A stretch of 64,000 nucleotides of DNA from Allolobophora icterica (taxonomy: Eukaryota > Annelida > Clitellata > Crassiclitellata > Lumbricidae): NCBI GenBank assembly GCA_963556255.1, contig OY744606.1, forward strand, positions 904,717-968,716. Direction: 5' to 3'. The position numbers and the translations under genes are program-made. A model generated the notes under the pieces. That model searched no databases, was not told where the DNA came from, and saw only the letters and a list, made by a program, of their open reading frames with translations. Below are positions 49,252 to 59,385 of the stretch, piece by piece; positions within the stretch are counted from its first letter, which is position 1; each line of letters starts with the position of its first letter.

Positions 49252-49603
49252 TATTGCATTGATTTTATTTATTTTACAATAGCAATTACATTTAAAAAGT
49301 TTTAAAACTAAATTAAGAAAATTACCGCTTCTTACTACTTCTGTTTTTCAAAATGCCACGAGATGGTCCTCCAAAACTAATTGAACATCTATGTTTGTTA
49401 GCAGATAATAGCGCAACACTAATACACAACCTTAATCTAAAATATACAACAGTCACATTAAGTTTTATATAATTTAGAACACTATTTAAATTTACCTCAA
49501 AGTATAAAAATACAGATTTCATAGAACTTTGAGTGCACATGTACGATGTGGTGACAGCTACCACAGTGGCGAGGATGACGTACGCTGCGTCCGCTTGGTG
49601 TGG
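49252..49603. promoter_or_regulatory. presumed CENPN promoter / 5' region
   Basis: Only about 350 bp separate the CENPN start codon from the tail of the LINE at 49604. By position this must hold CENPN promoter sequence, and perhaps the non-coding first exon of CMC2. A GC-richer patch lies at 49560-49600. No TATA box is obvious. Confidence 0.4.
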
Positions 49604-49695
49604 TTATCTTATCTTATCTTATCTTATCTTATCTTATATAATTATTTATAAAGCGCCTCTCACAGCATAGACTATTCAGAGGCGCTCCCAGCGTG

Positions 49696-52600
49696 TCAGC
49701 CCCGAGGGAAAAGAAAGGTCTTTAGGCAGCGGAGAGAAGAAGGCGAGATCCCAAGCAAAATCTTGCTACGGAGAGAGGGGGGCAGGTCATTCCAAAGGGA
49801 AGGGCCAAGGATGGCAAACGCACGATGCTGAGCCATCGAAGTCCTTGCGCGAGGGACAAGCAGATCAAGGCGGTCAGCAGACCGAAGAGGGCGGGAAGAC
49901 AGAGCAGATAGAGGTTTGCGCATTAGGTCACAGAGGTATTTAGGAGCTTTTCCCAATTGAGTCCTAGAGACCAGGAGAAGAACCTTGTATTGGATGCGGG
50001 AAGCAACAGGAAGCCAGTGAAGTACATCAGTCATAAAGGTAGTTATGTGAGAGAAGCGAGGAAAACGAGCAATGAGCCTGGCAGCCGCATTCAGAACAGA
50101 CTGCAGAGATGAAAGGCGCGCTTTAGGGAGCCCAGCAAACAATGAATTGCAATAGTCAATGCGGCAGCAAATGAAGGCATGGACCATAGTAGTAAACACT
50201 GAAGAAGAAACTGATCGTCTTACAGCCCTCAAACGCCTCAGATGATAGAAACAGGAACGTGTCAGGTGGGAGAGGTGTTCAGAAAACGAGAGGGTACTAT
50301 CAAGGGTGACACCCAAATCCCGAACACTGGATGAAAATGAAAAAGCAGGGTATATTGACGACAGAAGTGGGATATCAAGTTTAGAGAGTTGCTGTTTAGT
50401 GCCAAACCAGATCAGTTGGGTCTTAGAAGAGTTAAGGTTAAGTCGATTTGATGACATCCAAGAGTGGAGATCATGTGACAGGGAATCAATGGATCCAACA
50501 AGGGAGATCTGCTGAGAGGATGGGCCTTGGACAAAGATCTGAACATCATCTGCATAAAGGTGACCAGAGGTAAAGTGTTTAGTAAATATAGAAGGAATGT
50601 CAGCTGTGTAGAGTAAGTACAGAATGGGGCCAAGGACAGAACCCTGTGGGACACCATACTCAACTCTAACCCAGGCAGTTCTGGAGTCACCAAGGACAAT
50701 CCTCTGAGTACGGTCAGAGAGGTAAGATTTGAACAAAAGAAGAGGGAGACCACTGAGACCACAAGATAGTTCAAGACGTTGAAGTAGGATTTCATGGTCA
50801 ACCATGTCGAAGGCCGAGGAAACATCAAAGAGTGCTAGAAGCGTCAAATGAGACCTGTCAATGGCAGTATAAATGTCCGAGAGAAGGGACAGGAGGGCAG
50901 TTTCCGTAGAATGGTGACCTCTAAACCCTGATTGACTAGAAGGGAGGAGTCCAGACTGTTCAAGATAGGGCAGAAGTTGAAGCGAGACAAGTCTCTCAAG
51001 AGTTTTTGAGAGAAAAGAAAGGTTAGAAATAGGACGATAGTTAGAACATACTTGTGAGTCAAGATTAGGTTTTTTGAGGGTAGGGAAGACAATAGCTTGC
51101 TTCTGAGATGGAGGGAGATGGCCCTCTGCTAGAGACCTATTGAAGAAATATATCAAAAATGGGACAACATCATCCAAAACATTAGTAAGAATAAACGGAG
51201 GAAGCGGGTCCAGTTCACAAGATTTCTGATTTGAAGAGCTGAGAACACGTCGAAGATCAGCCTCAAGGATGGGACGAAAGTCACCAAACTTGAAGTCCGT
51301 GCGTGTGAATTCAGGTGGAGACGAGTCAGCGGTTGAAGCACGTAAGCCCGCAATCTTTTCTGTCATCATTCTGAGGAAATCATTGGCCGAAAACGCAGGA
51401 GAGGAAGACGAACGGGAGGCTCGGCCCAGGAGTCCCGAGATGGAAGACCAGAGACGTTTTGGGTTCTTTTCATCTCGAGCGACGAGTCTCTCCCAAAATT
51501 CAGCCTCCTTGCGGTGATATAGACGATGGAGCGATCGGAGTTGAGTCACCCACGTCAGGTGGTCAGCCGGATCTTTCGAGCGACGGTAGCGTCTTTCAAG
51601 ACAGCGTGTACGTCTACGATACTGGCGGCACTCGCTGTCAAACCACACAGCAAGTGGTCGCATGCGCATTTTGACCCTCCGCTGAGGTAGTAATTTATCC
51701 AGTATTTCGTTCATGGTGGTGGAGTAAAGGTCAAACAGGTCAGCCACCGACAAGACATCCAGTGAAGAGGAGTCAGAACCAAGTTTTGAGCAGCGAAGAG
51801 CATCACGGAATACTTGATAGTCAAGGGTCTTCCAGCCACGCACCATACGAATGGCGTGTATGGGTTGCAGATGCAAGAAGGGAAGAGTTAGTTCAACGAG
51901 CTGGTGATCAGACAAAGACGGCGGGTGAACATGTAGATCACAGATAGATACTTCGTCAGACGTGATGATCAGATCGAGGATACCGCCGAGCACATGAGTG
52001 GGCTCACTTACATGCTGACGAAGACCAAACTGAGCAAGCAGATCAAGGAACCGTAGAGTAGATGGGTCTGAGGAGTCTTCTAGATGTATGTTGAAGTCAC
52101 CTAAAATAACCAGCTGACTGTTTCTTGTGATTAGACTCTCCAGAACAGATGAAAACTCATCAAAAAATGTTCCGGTTAGAGGAGCAGAGCCAGGTCTGTA
52201 GAGAGCCAGAAGAGTTGATGGTCCATGGGATGTAGAAATAGCAAGGCATAGCGCCTCGAATGAAGTGATGTCCGGATCAAGTTGAATTACGGAGGTTCGA
52301 AGTGTAGAGCGGATGTAGACAGCAATAGCCCCACCACGAACCGAGCTGTCATCCGGACGAGAGGCTCTGGGGCGGTCGTAGATGGAGAAACCGGACGGAG
52401 CAGCACGAAGAAGAGGCACGTCATCAGAACCACGGTGCCAGCTTTCCGTAACGGCTAAGACGTCGAGTTGTCTTTCCTGAAGAGTTTGTGCTACATAAGC
52501 GAATTTTTCCGAGAGAGAACGGGCATTCCAGGTAGCCATTCGAAGCCCTGGATGCCGCTTGTCGTCCTGAAGAGACTGATCAGGAGCGAGAGGATCAGAA

Positions 52601-52845
52601 GTAGATCGATCATGGGCAGCCAGCTCATCAAGGCCCAAATGAGAGCTGGACGCCGGAATGGAAGACGACGAAGACGATGAAACTTTCCCAGGTAGAGACA
52701 AAGTAACGTTGTTGATGGATGAGCGATAAGCAGCCGGACACCAAATCTGGTAATAAAATAGCGTCTTTCGAAGTGAGCGACAAGGGCGCTGGGCAAACGA
52801 ACGGAGTAGATTGAGCTGTTGTGCTGTGTATGTGACAGACATCAT
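49696..52845 (-). CDS. LINE ORF: endonuclease-reverse transcriptase (1049 aa, intact)
   Basis: Single intact frame. The N-terminal third contains an apurinic-type EEP endonuclease: ATWNARS and TESW near residues 105-135, ILGDFNIHL, and SDHQLVEL. The central RT has NYRPISNLSFLSK, GFRGHHSTETALL, FDVSSAFDMVDHEILL, GVPQGSVLGP and the catalytic LYADDVQIF. The C-terminus has LHWLPVASRIQYK and LWNDLPPSLR, placing it near the L2/CR1 group. The protein nicks target DNA and copies its RNA by target-primed reverse transcription. All key catalytic residues I can check are present and there are no stops, so the copy could be recently active. Confidence 0.92.
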   Translation of the reverse strand: MMSVTYTAQQLNLLRSFAQRPCRSLRKTLFYYQIWCPAAYRSSINNVTLSLPGKVSSSSSSSIPASSSHLGLDELAAHDRSTSDPLAPDQSLQDDKRHPGLRMATWNARSLSEKFAYVAQTLQERQLDVLAVTESWHRGSDDVPLLRAAPSGFSIYDRPRASRPDDSSVRGGAIAVYIRSTLRTSVIQLDPDITSFEALCLAISTSHGPSTLLALYRPGSAPLTGTFFDEFSSVLESLITRNSQLVILGDFNIHLEDSSDPSTLRFLDLLAQFGLRQHVSEPTHVLGGILDLIITSDEVSICDLHVHPPSLSDHQLVELTLPFLHLQPIHAIRMVRGWKTLDYQVFRDALRCSKLGSDSSSLDVLSVADLFDLYSTTMNEILDKLLPQRRVKMRMRPLAVWFDSECRQYRRRTRCLERRYRRSKDPADHLTWVTQLRSLHRLYHRKEAEFWERLVARDEKNPKRLWSSISGLLGRASRSSSSPAFSANDFLRMMTEKIAGLRASTADSSPPEFTRTDFKFGDFRPILEADLRRVLSSSNQKSCELDPLPPFILTNVLDDVVPFLIYFFNRSLAEGHLPPSQKQAIVFPTLKKPNLDSQVCSNYRPISNLSFLSKTLERLVSLQLLPYLEQSGLLPSSQSGFRGHHSTETALLSLLSDIYTAIDRSHLTLLALFDVSSAFDMVDHEILLQRLELSCGLSGLPLLLFKSYLSDRTQRIVLGDSRTAWVRVEYGVPQGSVLGPILYLLYTADIPSIFTKHFTSGHLYADDVQIFVQGPSSQQISLVGSIDSLSHDLHSWMSSNRLNLNSSKTQLIWFGTKQQLSKLDIPLLSSIYPAFSFSSSVRDLGVTLDSTLSFSEHLSHLTRSCFYHLRRLRAVRRSVSSSVFTTMVHAFICCRIDYCNSLFAGLPKARLSSLQSVLNAAARLIARFPRFSHITTFMTDVLHWLPVASRIQYKVLLLVSRTQLGKAPKYLCDLMRKPLSALSSRPLRSADRLDLLVPRARTSMAQHRAFAILGPSLWNDLPPSLRSKILLGISPSSLRCLKTFLFPRG

Positions 52846-52874
52846 TACACGGAAAATGACTCAAGTACTGTAGA

Positions 52875-53047
52875 CGTATAATCCTCGTGTACACGCGGAA
52901 ATGTAAACAAATATCAGTTACGAAACACAGGTCAAGGTCACATCAGGTCGGTAGCGCATAGAACGTCAATCCTCCATGTACACGTAGACATGTAAATAAA
53001 CCGATGACGTCACGCAGCCCAATGTCACATCAGGCCGGCAGCGCGTA
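52875..53047 (-). promoter_or_regulatory. duplicated LINE 5' leader unit
   Basis: Two units of about 85 bp share taatcctcgtgtacacg / caatcctccatgtacacg, a following aaatgtaaa(c/t)aaa, and gtcacatcagg(t/c)cgg(t/c)ag. Such 5' monomers commonly act as internal LINE promoters; that role is inferred. Confidence 0.6.
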
Positions 53048-53049
53048 AA

Positions 53050-53492
53050 TGAGTGTATTTTGAAGGCAGACAAAGCATCCAAAACTTCATTAAATTTAAT
53101 TTATGTGGGGCAGAGGGGACGTGAGAGACTACAGGCAATATTTAGGAGACTGATTAAAGCTGGTTATCTTCCTGTGGACTACCCTAGATTCGAACAATTG
53201 ATCCGTACTGCTGATTCTAAACTTTTCACGACCGTCCTTACATGTCCTACACATGTGCTTCATGTGCCATTACCTCCTGTTAAGCATACGGGTTATACTT
53301 TGCGACCCCGTGTTCATAATCGGGTTCTCCCGACTGCTGACAGTCTAGCTCGTAAATCTTTCATAATTAGGATGATTTTCACCGGAATATAGGCCTTAGT
53401 ACTTTAATCTGGACGTGATATACATGTGTAAACCAAAATGCGGTTAGCAGTTGGATTAATAAAGGATATACTTACTTACTTACTTACTTACA
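53050..53492 (+). mobile_element. third LINE, 3' fragment with (TTAC)n tail
   Basis: The frame 53060-53392 ends in a non-LTR RT C-terminal signature (LTCPTHVLHVPLPP ... YTLRPRVHN ... KSFIIRM), followed by a short 3' UTR and a (CTTA)n tail at about 53471-53492. Strongly 5'-truncated; it abuts the 5' end of the L2-like LINE. Confidence 0.75.
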
Positions 53493-53632
53493 TTTTAAGT
53501 CTTTTATCAAGCCTTTCAAAGTCGCAAAACCACTTAACTAATCTGAGTTAATTCGTATCCTCTGTCAGTCTACTGTGTTGTTCAGATCTACTTTTCTCTT
53601 GGTTATGCCACTTAACTGCACTCTAAATTGCC

Positions 53633-56600
53633 CTCTCAAAGTCCGACCCACACCTCAACGTGGTGAGGGGGTGAAACAGCTAAGTAGGGGAATGCCTGCT
53701 GAGGCTATGCCATCAGTGGTGAAGGTCTTGGCTGAAGTACCACCTAGGGCGCTACGCGAGGTGGACAGGCTCAGCAGGAACCCTGAAGCAGCTGGCTAAC
53801 GTGGGCGGCATCGCCGCCTCTGATCTGATAAGAGCCAGTCCCAAGCCTGGAACCCACTTTGTGGGAGAAGTGCGAGGGTCGAACGGATGGGTGCAGATAC
53901 TCCGTTTATAAAGAAACAGACGAAAGAAATCCAATGCAATGACAATCATAAATAGAGGATCCCGGCTCGGACGACGCCCGGTTAAACAAGGTCCGCGTCC
54001 CCAATCGATTGACCGGGGTTGGGTCGAAAAGTTGGCTACCGGAGAACGGAGAGATCAACAGAGACTGAAAATTGGGGAACATGGTCTTACAGTTGGAACA
54101 TGGAACGTGAGGACACTGTGGGCAACAGGGCAGTTGGAGCTGCTGAGGAACGAAATGGGAGCATATCAATATGACATCCTGGGATTATCAGAAATGAGGT
54201 GGACTGGGATCGGAGAGCTGAACAATGGAGAAGTGATTTGGTCAGGGGAGGAACACGACCACCAAAGAGGTGTAGGGTTTATACTGAACTCAAGGGCAAG
54301 GGCAGCATTACTAGGGTACAGGCCAGTTAACTCCAGGATAATTGTGGCTAGATTTAATGGACAACCTTTGAACATATCAGTTATTCAGATATATGCACCA
54401 ACCGCAGACAGCACAGAAGAAGACATTGAAGAGTTTTATGAGAACCTGGAAAATACCCTGAAAGATTTACCAAGAAAAGACATCAAGATTATTTCTGGAG
54501 ATTGGAATGCAAAGATTGGAAGTGATAACACAGGATGGGAACACATAATGTTTAAATATGGGTACGGAACAAGAAACGAGAGAGGGGAGAGACTACTGGA
54601 TTTTGCAGCTAAGCATGAAATGATGATTTGCAACACCAAGTTCAAACAAAAAGACTGCAGGAAATATACTTGGACATCACCGGATGGGAAACATACGAAT
54701 ATGATAGACTTAGTATTGATTGATAGAAGATGGCAAACATCAGTAAAGCTGTGTAGAACATTTCGAGGAGCTGACATATCCTCTGACCACAACTTGGTGC
54801 TTTGCAATTTGAAGTTGAAGCTGAGGCGCATACCAAGCAAGCAATACGAAAAGAAAAGAAACATCCAAGTGCTTGAAAATGTGGAGATAAGGGCCCAGTA
54901 CGAAGCTGAAATAACACAGAGAATCAACGAGGCAGAAATTGGACCGCTCGATATGGACAGGAAGGTGGACATACTCAGTGAAATCATAAAGCAGGCAGTT
55001 GAAGTAACTATACCTTTAGCAGAACAGCCAAAGAAGAAGTGGATAAGTGAACAAACACTAGAATTAGCAAAAGAAAAAAGGAAGATGAGACTTAGGACTA
55101 AGGAATCTGAACAGGCAACACTAGAGTATAAAAAACTATGCAATGCAGTAAGGTCATCAGCAAGGAAGGACAAGCAGAAGTGGCTGGACAAACAGTGTAG
55201 TGACATCGAACAATACGCAGGAGAATATAGAACAAGAGAAGTGTTCAAGCTGGTAAAAAATATAAATAGGAAATGGCAACCAAAACAGACGGCAATCAGA
55301 GACAAGTGCGGAAACATCTTGATGGATAAAGAAAAGATAAAGGAGAGATGGACAGAATACTGCAGCGAGCTATATAGTGAAATGGAACAAACGAACAAAG
55401 AGTTCCTGGAAGAACTGCTAGATATAACACCACCCAAGGGAGATGATGAAAATGATGACATCCTATATGAAGAGGTGGAGTGGGCAGTGAACCGCTTGAA
55501 GAACAACAAAAGCCCTGGAACAGATGGAATAACAGGAGAAATGATAAGAGCAGGAGGGAAGGATATGATAAAAGAAATTCACGGCATATGCAAACAAGTG
55601 TGGCAAGAAGGAAAAGTACCGGAGGAATGGACAAAGTCCATACTTGTAACAATACCTAAGAAAGGCGACTTAACGCTATGTAAGAATTATAGAACCATTG
55701 CACTGATAAATCATATGGGGAAAGTGCTCATGATAATTCTGTTAAACCGTCTTAAGGCAAAAACTGAAGAATATATGTCAGATGAGCAAGCAGGGTTCAG
55801 AAAAGACAGAAGTACAGTACACCAAATTTTGATGCTAAGATTGATTGCAGAAAAAGCCAAGCGAAAAAATAGACTTGTCTACAATTGTTTTGTGGACTTT
55901 CAAAAGGCATTCGATTCCATCAAGCACGATGCTACATGGGCAATAATGAAATCATATGGAGTCGGGAATAGATTGATTGGGATTCTTCAGAACATCGGAG
56001 AGAGTTCAAAGGCTGCAGTGAAAGTGGGTCGGGAAATAGGAGGATGGTTTGTGACTACAATAGGAACAAGGCAAGGAGATCCAGTGTCACCTAATACATT
56101 TATAACTTACTTGGAGAGAGTCATGGATACGATCCAAGATAATGGAACCGGAATCTCGGTACAAGGGGAAAAGATCAACAACTTACGATTTGCAGATGAT
56201 ATTGACTTGTTAGAGAACAGCTGTGAGACATTGCAAGAAAGTGTTTGTGGGTTGCACATTTCTGCCAAACGTGCTGGATTAACAATAAATGTGGGAAAAA
56301 CAAAAACAATGGTATTTGGTAAAGAGACAATAGAAAAGGAAATAAGAGTGCAAGAGGAGGTGATTGAAAATGTAACGGAATTTGTATATTTAGGCAGTTT
56401 GCTAACATGGAATAATGATTGCACAAGGGACATAAAGGCAAGAATAGCAAAGGCAAAGGGAGTCATGGCAGGACTAAACACCATATGGAAAACCAAACAA
56501 ATTAGTTACAAGACCAAATTAAATATCTTAAAAACATGTGTGTTTAGCACAGCTCTTTATGCCTGTGAATCATGGACAATTAAAAAGACAGACCAGGATA

Positions 56601-56988
56601 AAATATTGGCATTTGAAATGTACTGCTATAGAAGGATACTACACCTAAATTGGACAATGAAGGTGACAAATTTGGAGGTTCGAAGAAGACTGAAAATAAA
56701 GAAAGATTTAATGCAAACAATAATGAAGAGAAAACTAAGTCTATTTGGGCATATATGTAGAATGGATGACAACAGAAAAATAAAAACCGTGATGATGGGA
56801 ATTATGGATGGAAATGGGCGGAGAGGCAGACCCAACAGAGAGTGGACAGATGACATCGAAGACTGGTGTAAGCAAGATCTGCACAGCTTAAGAATACTAG
56901 CACAAGACCGGGGACTTTGGAAAAAACTGATAGATCATGCATTGGACACCTACGGGCCTTCGGCCCACGGATCCTGATGATGATGATG
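53633..56988 (+). mobile_element. full-length RTE-like LINE with target duplication
   Basis: Bounded by the 8-bp direct repeat AAATTGCC (53625-53632 and 56989-56996). The element has a 306-bp leader, one ORF, almost no 3' UTR, a gggcc-ttc-ggccc hairpin at 56954-56966 and a short (TGA)n tail, all typical of RTE-type elements. The intact duplication and ORF indicate a young insertion. Confidence 0.88.
53939..56977 (+). CDS. RTE-type endonuclease-reverse transcriptase (1012 aa, intact)
   Basis: Single frame with an N-terminal EEP endonuclease (GTWNVRTLW, GLSEMRWTG, IYAPT, SGDWNAKIG, SDHNLVL) and a central RT (SPGTDGITGEMI, CKNYRTIALI, GFRKDRSTVHQI, VDFQKAFDSI, GTRQGDPVSP, catalytic LRFADDIDLL). 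A C-terminal region follows (LFGHICRMDD, GRRGRPNREW). No ORF1 protein, as usual for RTE. It is encoded next to, and in the same direction as, CMC2. No premature stops or missing catalytic residues are visible. Confidence 0.93.
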   Translation: MTIINRGSRLGRRPVKQGPRPQSIDRGWVEKLATGERRDQQRLKIGEHGLTVGTWNVRTLWATGQLELLRNEMGAYQYDILGLSEMRWTGIGELNNGEVIWSGEEHDHQRGVGFILNSRARAALLGYRPVNSRIIVARFNGQPLNISVIQIYAPTADSTEEDIEEFYENLENTLKDLPRKDIKIISGDWNAKIGSDNTGWEHIMFKYGYGTRNERGERLLDFAAKHEMMICNTKFKQKDCRKYTWTSPDGKHTNMIDLVLIDRRWQTSVKLCRTFRGADISSDHNLVLCNLKLKLRRIPSKQYEKKRNIQVLENVEIRAQYEAEITQRINEAEIGPLDMDRKVDILSEIIKQAVEVTIPLAEQPKKKWISEQTLELAKEKRKMRLRTKESEQATLEYKKLCNAVRSSARKDKQKWLDKQCSDIEQYAGEYRTREVFKLVKNINRKWQPKQTAIRDKCGNILMDKEKIKERWTEYCSELYSEMEQTNKEFLEELLDITPPKGDDENDDILYEEVEWAVNRLKNNKSPGTDGITGEMIRAGGKDMIKEIHGICKQVWQEGKVPEEWTKSILVTIPKKGDLTLCKNYRTIALINHMGKVLMIILLNRLKAKTEEYMSDEQAGFRKDRSTVHQILMLRLIAEKAKRKNRLVYNCFVDFQKAFDSIKHDATWAIMKSYGVGNRLIGILQNIGESSKAAVKVGREIGGWFVTTIGTRQGDPVSPNTFITYLERVMDTIQDNGTGISVQGEKINNLRFADDIDLLENSCETLQESVCGLHISAKRAGLTINVGKTKTMVFGKETIEKEIRVQEEVIENVTEFVYLGSLLTWNNDCTRDIKARIAKAKGVMAGLNTIWKTKQISYKTKLNILKTCVFSTALYACESWTIKKTDQDKILAFEMYCYRRILHLNWTMKVTNLEVRRRLKIKKDLMQTIMKRKLSLFGHICRMDDNRKIKTVMMGIMDGNGRRGRPNREWTDDIEDWCKQDLHSLRILAQDRGLWKKLIDHALDTYGPSAHGS

Positions 56989-57542
56989 AAATTGCCGTTA
57001 AATGGTAATTAAAATAATATCTCTTGCTGAGAACATTTTGTTCAAGGAACCGGTAGAGGCGGTAAATACAAAATTAGTGCGTAGTGTTGGATCTTCGTGG
57101 AATGTGTAATCTGATTTGAAGGACTCGTGCAAAAGAAGAAAATTGTATTGCTCTAGAGTCTATGCGATACATCGAAGAGCCCACTTAAAGTAAAAGGTTT
57201 TACAAATTTAAAACTATTATTGCACTGTTTGTGACACCCGGCGACATTACAGAGTTCAGCAGTAGTATAAACCAATACGATTTAAATAAAATGCATATCG
57301 GTGATATACAGCACTCCTTGAGGTCAGCTCTTGCGGTTTAGGAACAGGTTGACTAGAAAATTAGAGGTATGCTAACTTGGACTTCTTTTTATATCGTATT
57401 ACTCTGGACCTTAGATCCTGGTTACTGCACTATATGTAGTTTTGTAATTTTTCATTTAATTTACTAGACGAATAGCAACCTTATGATTGCTGTTATTGAT
57501 TAATTATTGGATTCATGAGGTGTTGAATGTGTTTTTTGCAGG

Positions 57543-59063
57543 ATGCATCCAGATCTCTCACCTCATCTTCATTCTCCCGAATGCAATGAGCTCATTAAAC
57601 AGTTACACGAGTGTCACAGAGAGGTACGCAGGTGCTACATAAACCTAGGCTTGTTTTGCAGCATTGTTGTGCTGGCAGTTGCTTGTTTGACCCAAGTTAT
57701 GATAGCTGCATGTTTGTTGTGCACCATTTTCACTTGGTTTGTAAGATCTTGCTGAAATTGTTTGCAGTAATTGTCTTCAAATTAATTCCCTCTACTGGGG
57801 GCACAGTAGACTAGTGGTCAGTGTGTTGGACTGTTAAAGATAAGGTTGGGTGTTCAAATCCCACCACGGTAGAAAGGTGTTCTGTTTCACTTGCACCCCC
57901 GGGCAAAGTTGGGTATAACATGAGTATGCTGACCATACCTGTCAGTAGGAAGATTGGGCAGTGAAGGAGAGGACTGGCCATCTGCACTCGTGTTTCGAGG
58001 CTGAGAAAATGAAGTTTGTAAACACTCCACCCCTTAGGCTTGCTTATCTTCGTAATCGTCAAAAAAGCTAAAGTCGCGGGAACCAGCTTATTCACAGTCA
58101 AATCATAATCAATAGGCGGGGGAGGTTAAATTGGTTCCAGGTCATATAAGTGTTGAAGACTGGGTTCATTGTCAAAGCAGTTCATAGCTTTGTTTGAACT
58201 AAACTAAATGAGGTACAAATCTGTGGTCTCGACATGTTTCAGGTCTGGATGTGGCTTAAGTTACAAGTTTAACACTTAACGTCACGAATGTACTAGAAGC
58301 AATTGAGAAATCAGTGCAGTTCATTGTTCAAGTGCTAATCTAGTTGTGTTGATGGTACAAATAGTTCCATTTTCTTTTCAATAGCATCCTGGAGCAAAGT
58401 TTTTAGGATGGTGCAACGACATCGACCGGCTGATGGGAAAGTGTCTTGACAATGAAGTAATTATCTGTTTAAATAAATAGTAAAAGTTTACGATCGCTAG
58501 AGTATTAATCTTTGTATAACTAGAGCTTATTTGACAAAATCCTAATCTTAACTCAGCCTTGCAGGTTGAACAGGATGCTTTAGTTTGACGTGACCTTTGA
58601 TGATCTTTACTTTATGATACATACTACTATGGATACATTATGATAAACACCATGATAGTTTGTTCATTCATTTACTCAGAGAAAGTATTCACCAATAAAT
58701 GTGGTTTTGGGATGCTAATTTAAATGCGACTGCATTATCCACATCACATGGATTGGACACGAGATTAGTTAGGGTTTGAGTTGACCATTTCCCGAATTAT
58801 GATGTTGGAGTAGGTATCTGGTATATCCTTAGCTCCTTTAAGAGCTGTAAACTGGCACTCTCCACCAGCCTAAAAATTTAAAAGCTGTCATTTAAGGAAG
58901 TGCTGCTGTGGATAAATGTTGTGCATGTGATATCTCACACACAGTGACTCATATATTCAGAGTCTGTGATGATCTTCTGTTGTGTTTTCAGAGACAGAAC
59001 AAACGAAAGCAGAACCAGGCAAAAGCCAAGAAATGGCAGGACAATGTACAGAACAGCGGCTGA
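57543..59063 (+). CDS. CMC2: CMC2, twin CX9C mitochondrial protein (three coding exons, complete)
   Basis: Coding exons 57543-57623, 58385-58456 and 58992-59063, all phase 0 with GT-AG borders; 74 aa (human about 79). The start [10 protein letters not shown] is nearly identical to vertebrate CMC2. The diagnostic twin CX9C is present: C14 to C24 ([11 protein letters not shown]) in the first exon and [11 protein letters not shown] in the second. The last exon is basic and ends QNSG. CMC2 acts in the mitochondrial intermembrane space in cytochrome c oxidase biogenesis; the cysteine pairs form disulfides in a helical hairpin. The acceptor at 57540-57541, just before the ATG, implies an upstream non-coding exon. 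AATAAA lies at 59111, 48 bases after the stop. Divergent from CENPN, and convergent with ATMIN. Confidence 0.95.
57797..58030 (+). mobile_element. tRNA-derived SINE, family B (CMC2 intron 1)
   Basis: Head (agactagtggtcagtgtgttgg A box, gggtgttcaaatccc B box), family B body and gaggctgagaaaatgaag tail, in the sense orientation of CMC2. Confidence 0.85.
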
Positions 59064-59110
59064 CATACAACGACCTTCTGACAGTCTTTCAGTTATTTCT
59101 CTTCTTATCT

Positions 59111-59116
59111 AATAAA
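59111..59116 (+). terminator. CMC2 polyadenylation signal
   Basis: AATAAA 48 bases after the CMC2 stop codon. Confidence 0.6.
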
Positions 59117-59189
59117 ATGATGATTGTGACAAAATGTCGGTCTTCTGTTTATTATGGATCAATTGGCATGCCTTTCCCTGACCTTACCA

Positions 59190-59385
59190 GCTTGTCTTAG
59201 CCTCGGCATATGATGGCGGGTAGCCAGTCCTCTCCCTCACTATCTCATCTTCCCACCGACAGTGTGCGCTCGGTGTACTGTAGCTGAGTTTGGTATGGGG
59301 TGAACCAAATTTCTGCCCTGGTGGGGATCTGAACCCCCAACTTCTCGACTGACAGTCCAGCACACTAACCACTACACTATCAGGA
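59190..59385 (-). mobile_element. tRNA-derived SINE, family B, between CMC2 and ATMIN
   Basis: Minus strand: gtgtagtggttagtgtgctgg A box, gggggttcagatcccc B box, family B body. It lies in the 0.8-kb space between the two convergent genes. Confidence 0.85.

Larger units (their letters stand above)
49604..53047 (-). mobile_element. L2/CR1-superfamily LINE, near full length
   Basis: Minus-strand element: duplicated 5' leader (52875-53047), one long ORF (52845-49696), a short 3' UTR with the 9-bp stem AGCGCCTCT/AGAGGCGCT (49652-49660, 49678-49686), and a pentanucleotide tail, (TTATC)n on the plus strand at 49604-49637. No separate ORF1 is visible. I could not identify a target duplication. Confidence 0.85.

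Noticed and set aside
49696..52845. Considered as a host gene
   Set aside because: EEP endonuclease plus YADD reverse transcriptase and a microsatellite tail identify a LINE.
54436..55509. 357-aa hydrophobic minus-strand frame
   Set aside because: Antisense shadow of the intact RTE ORF.
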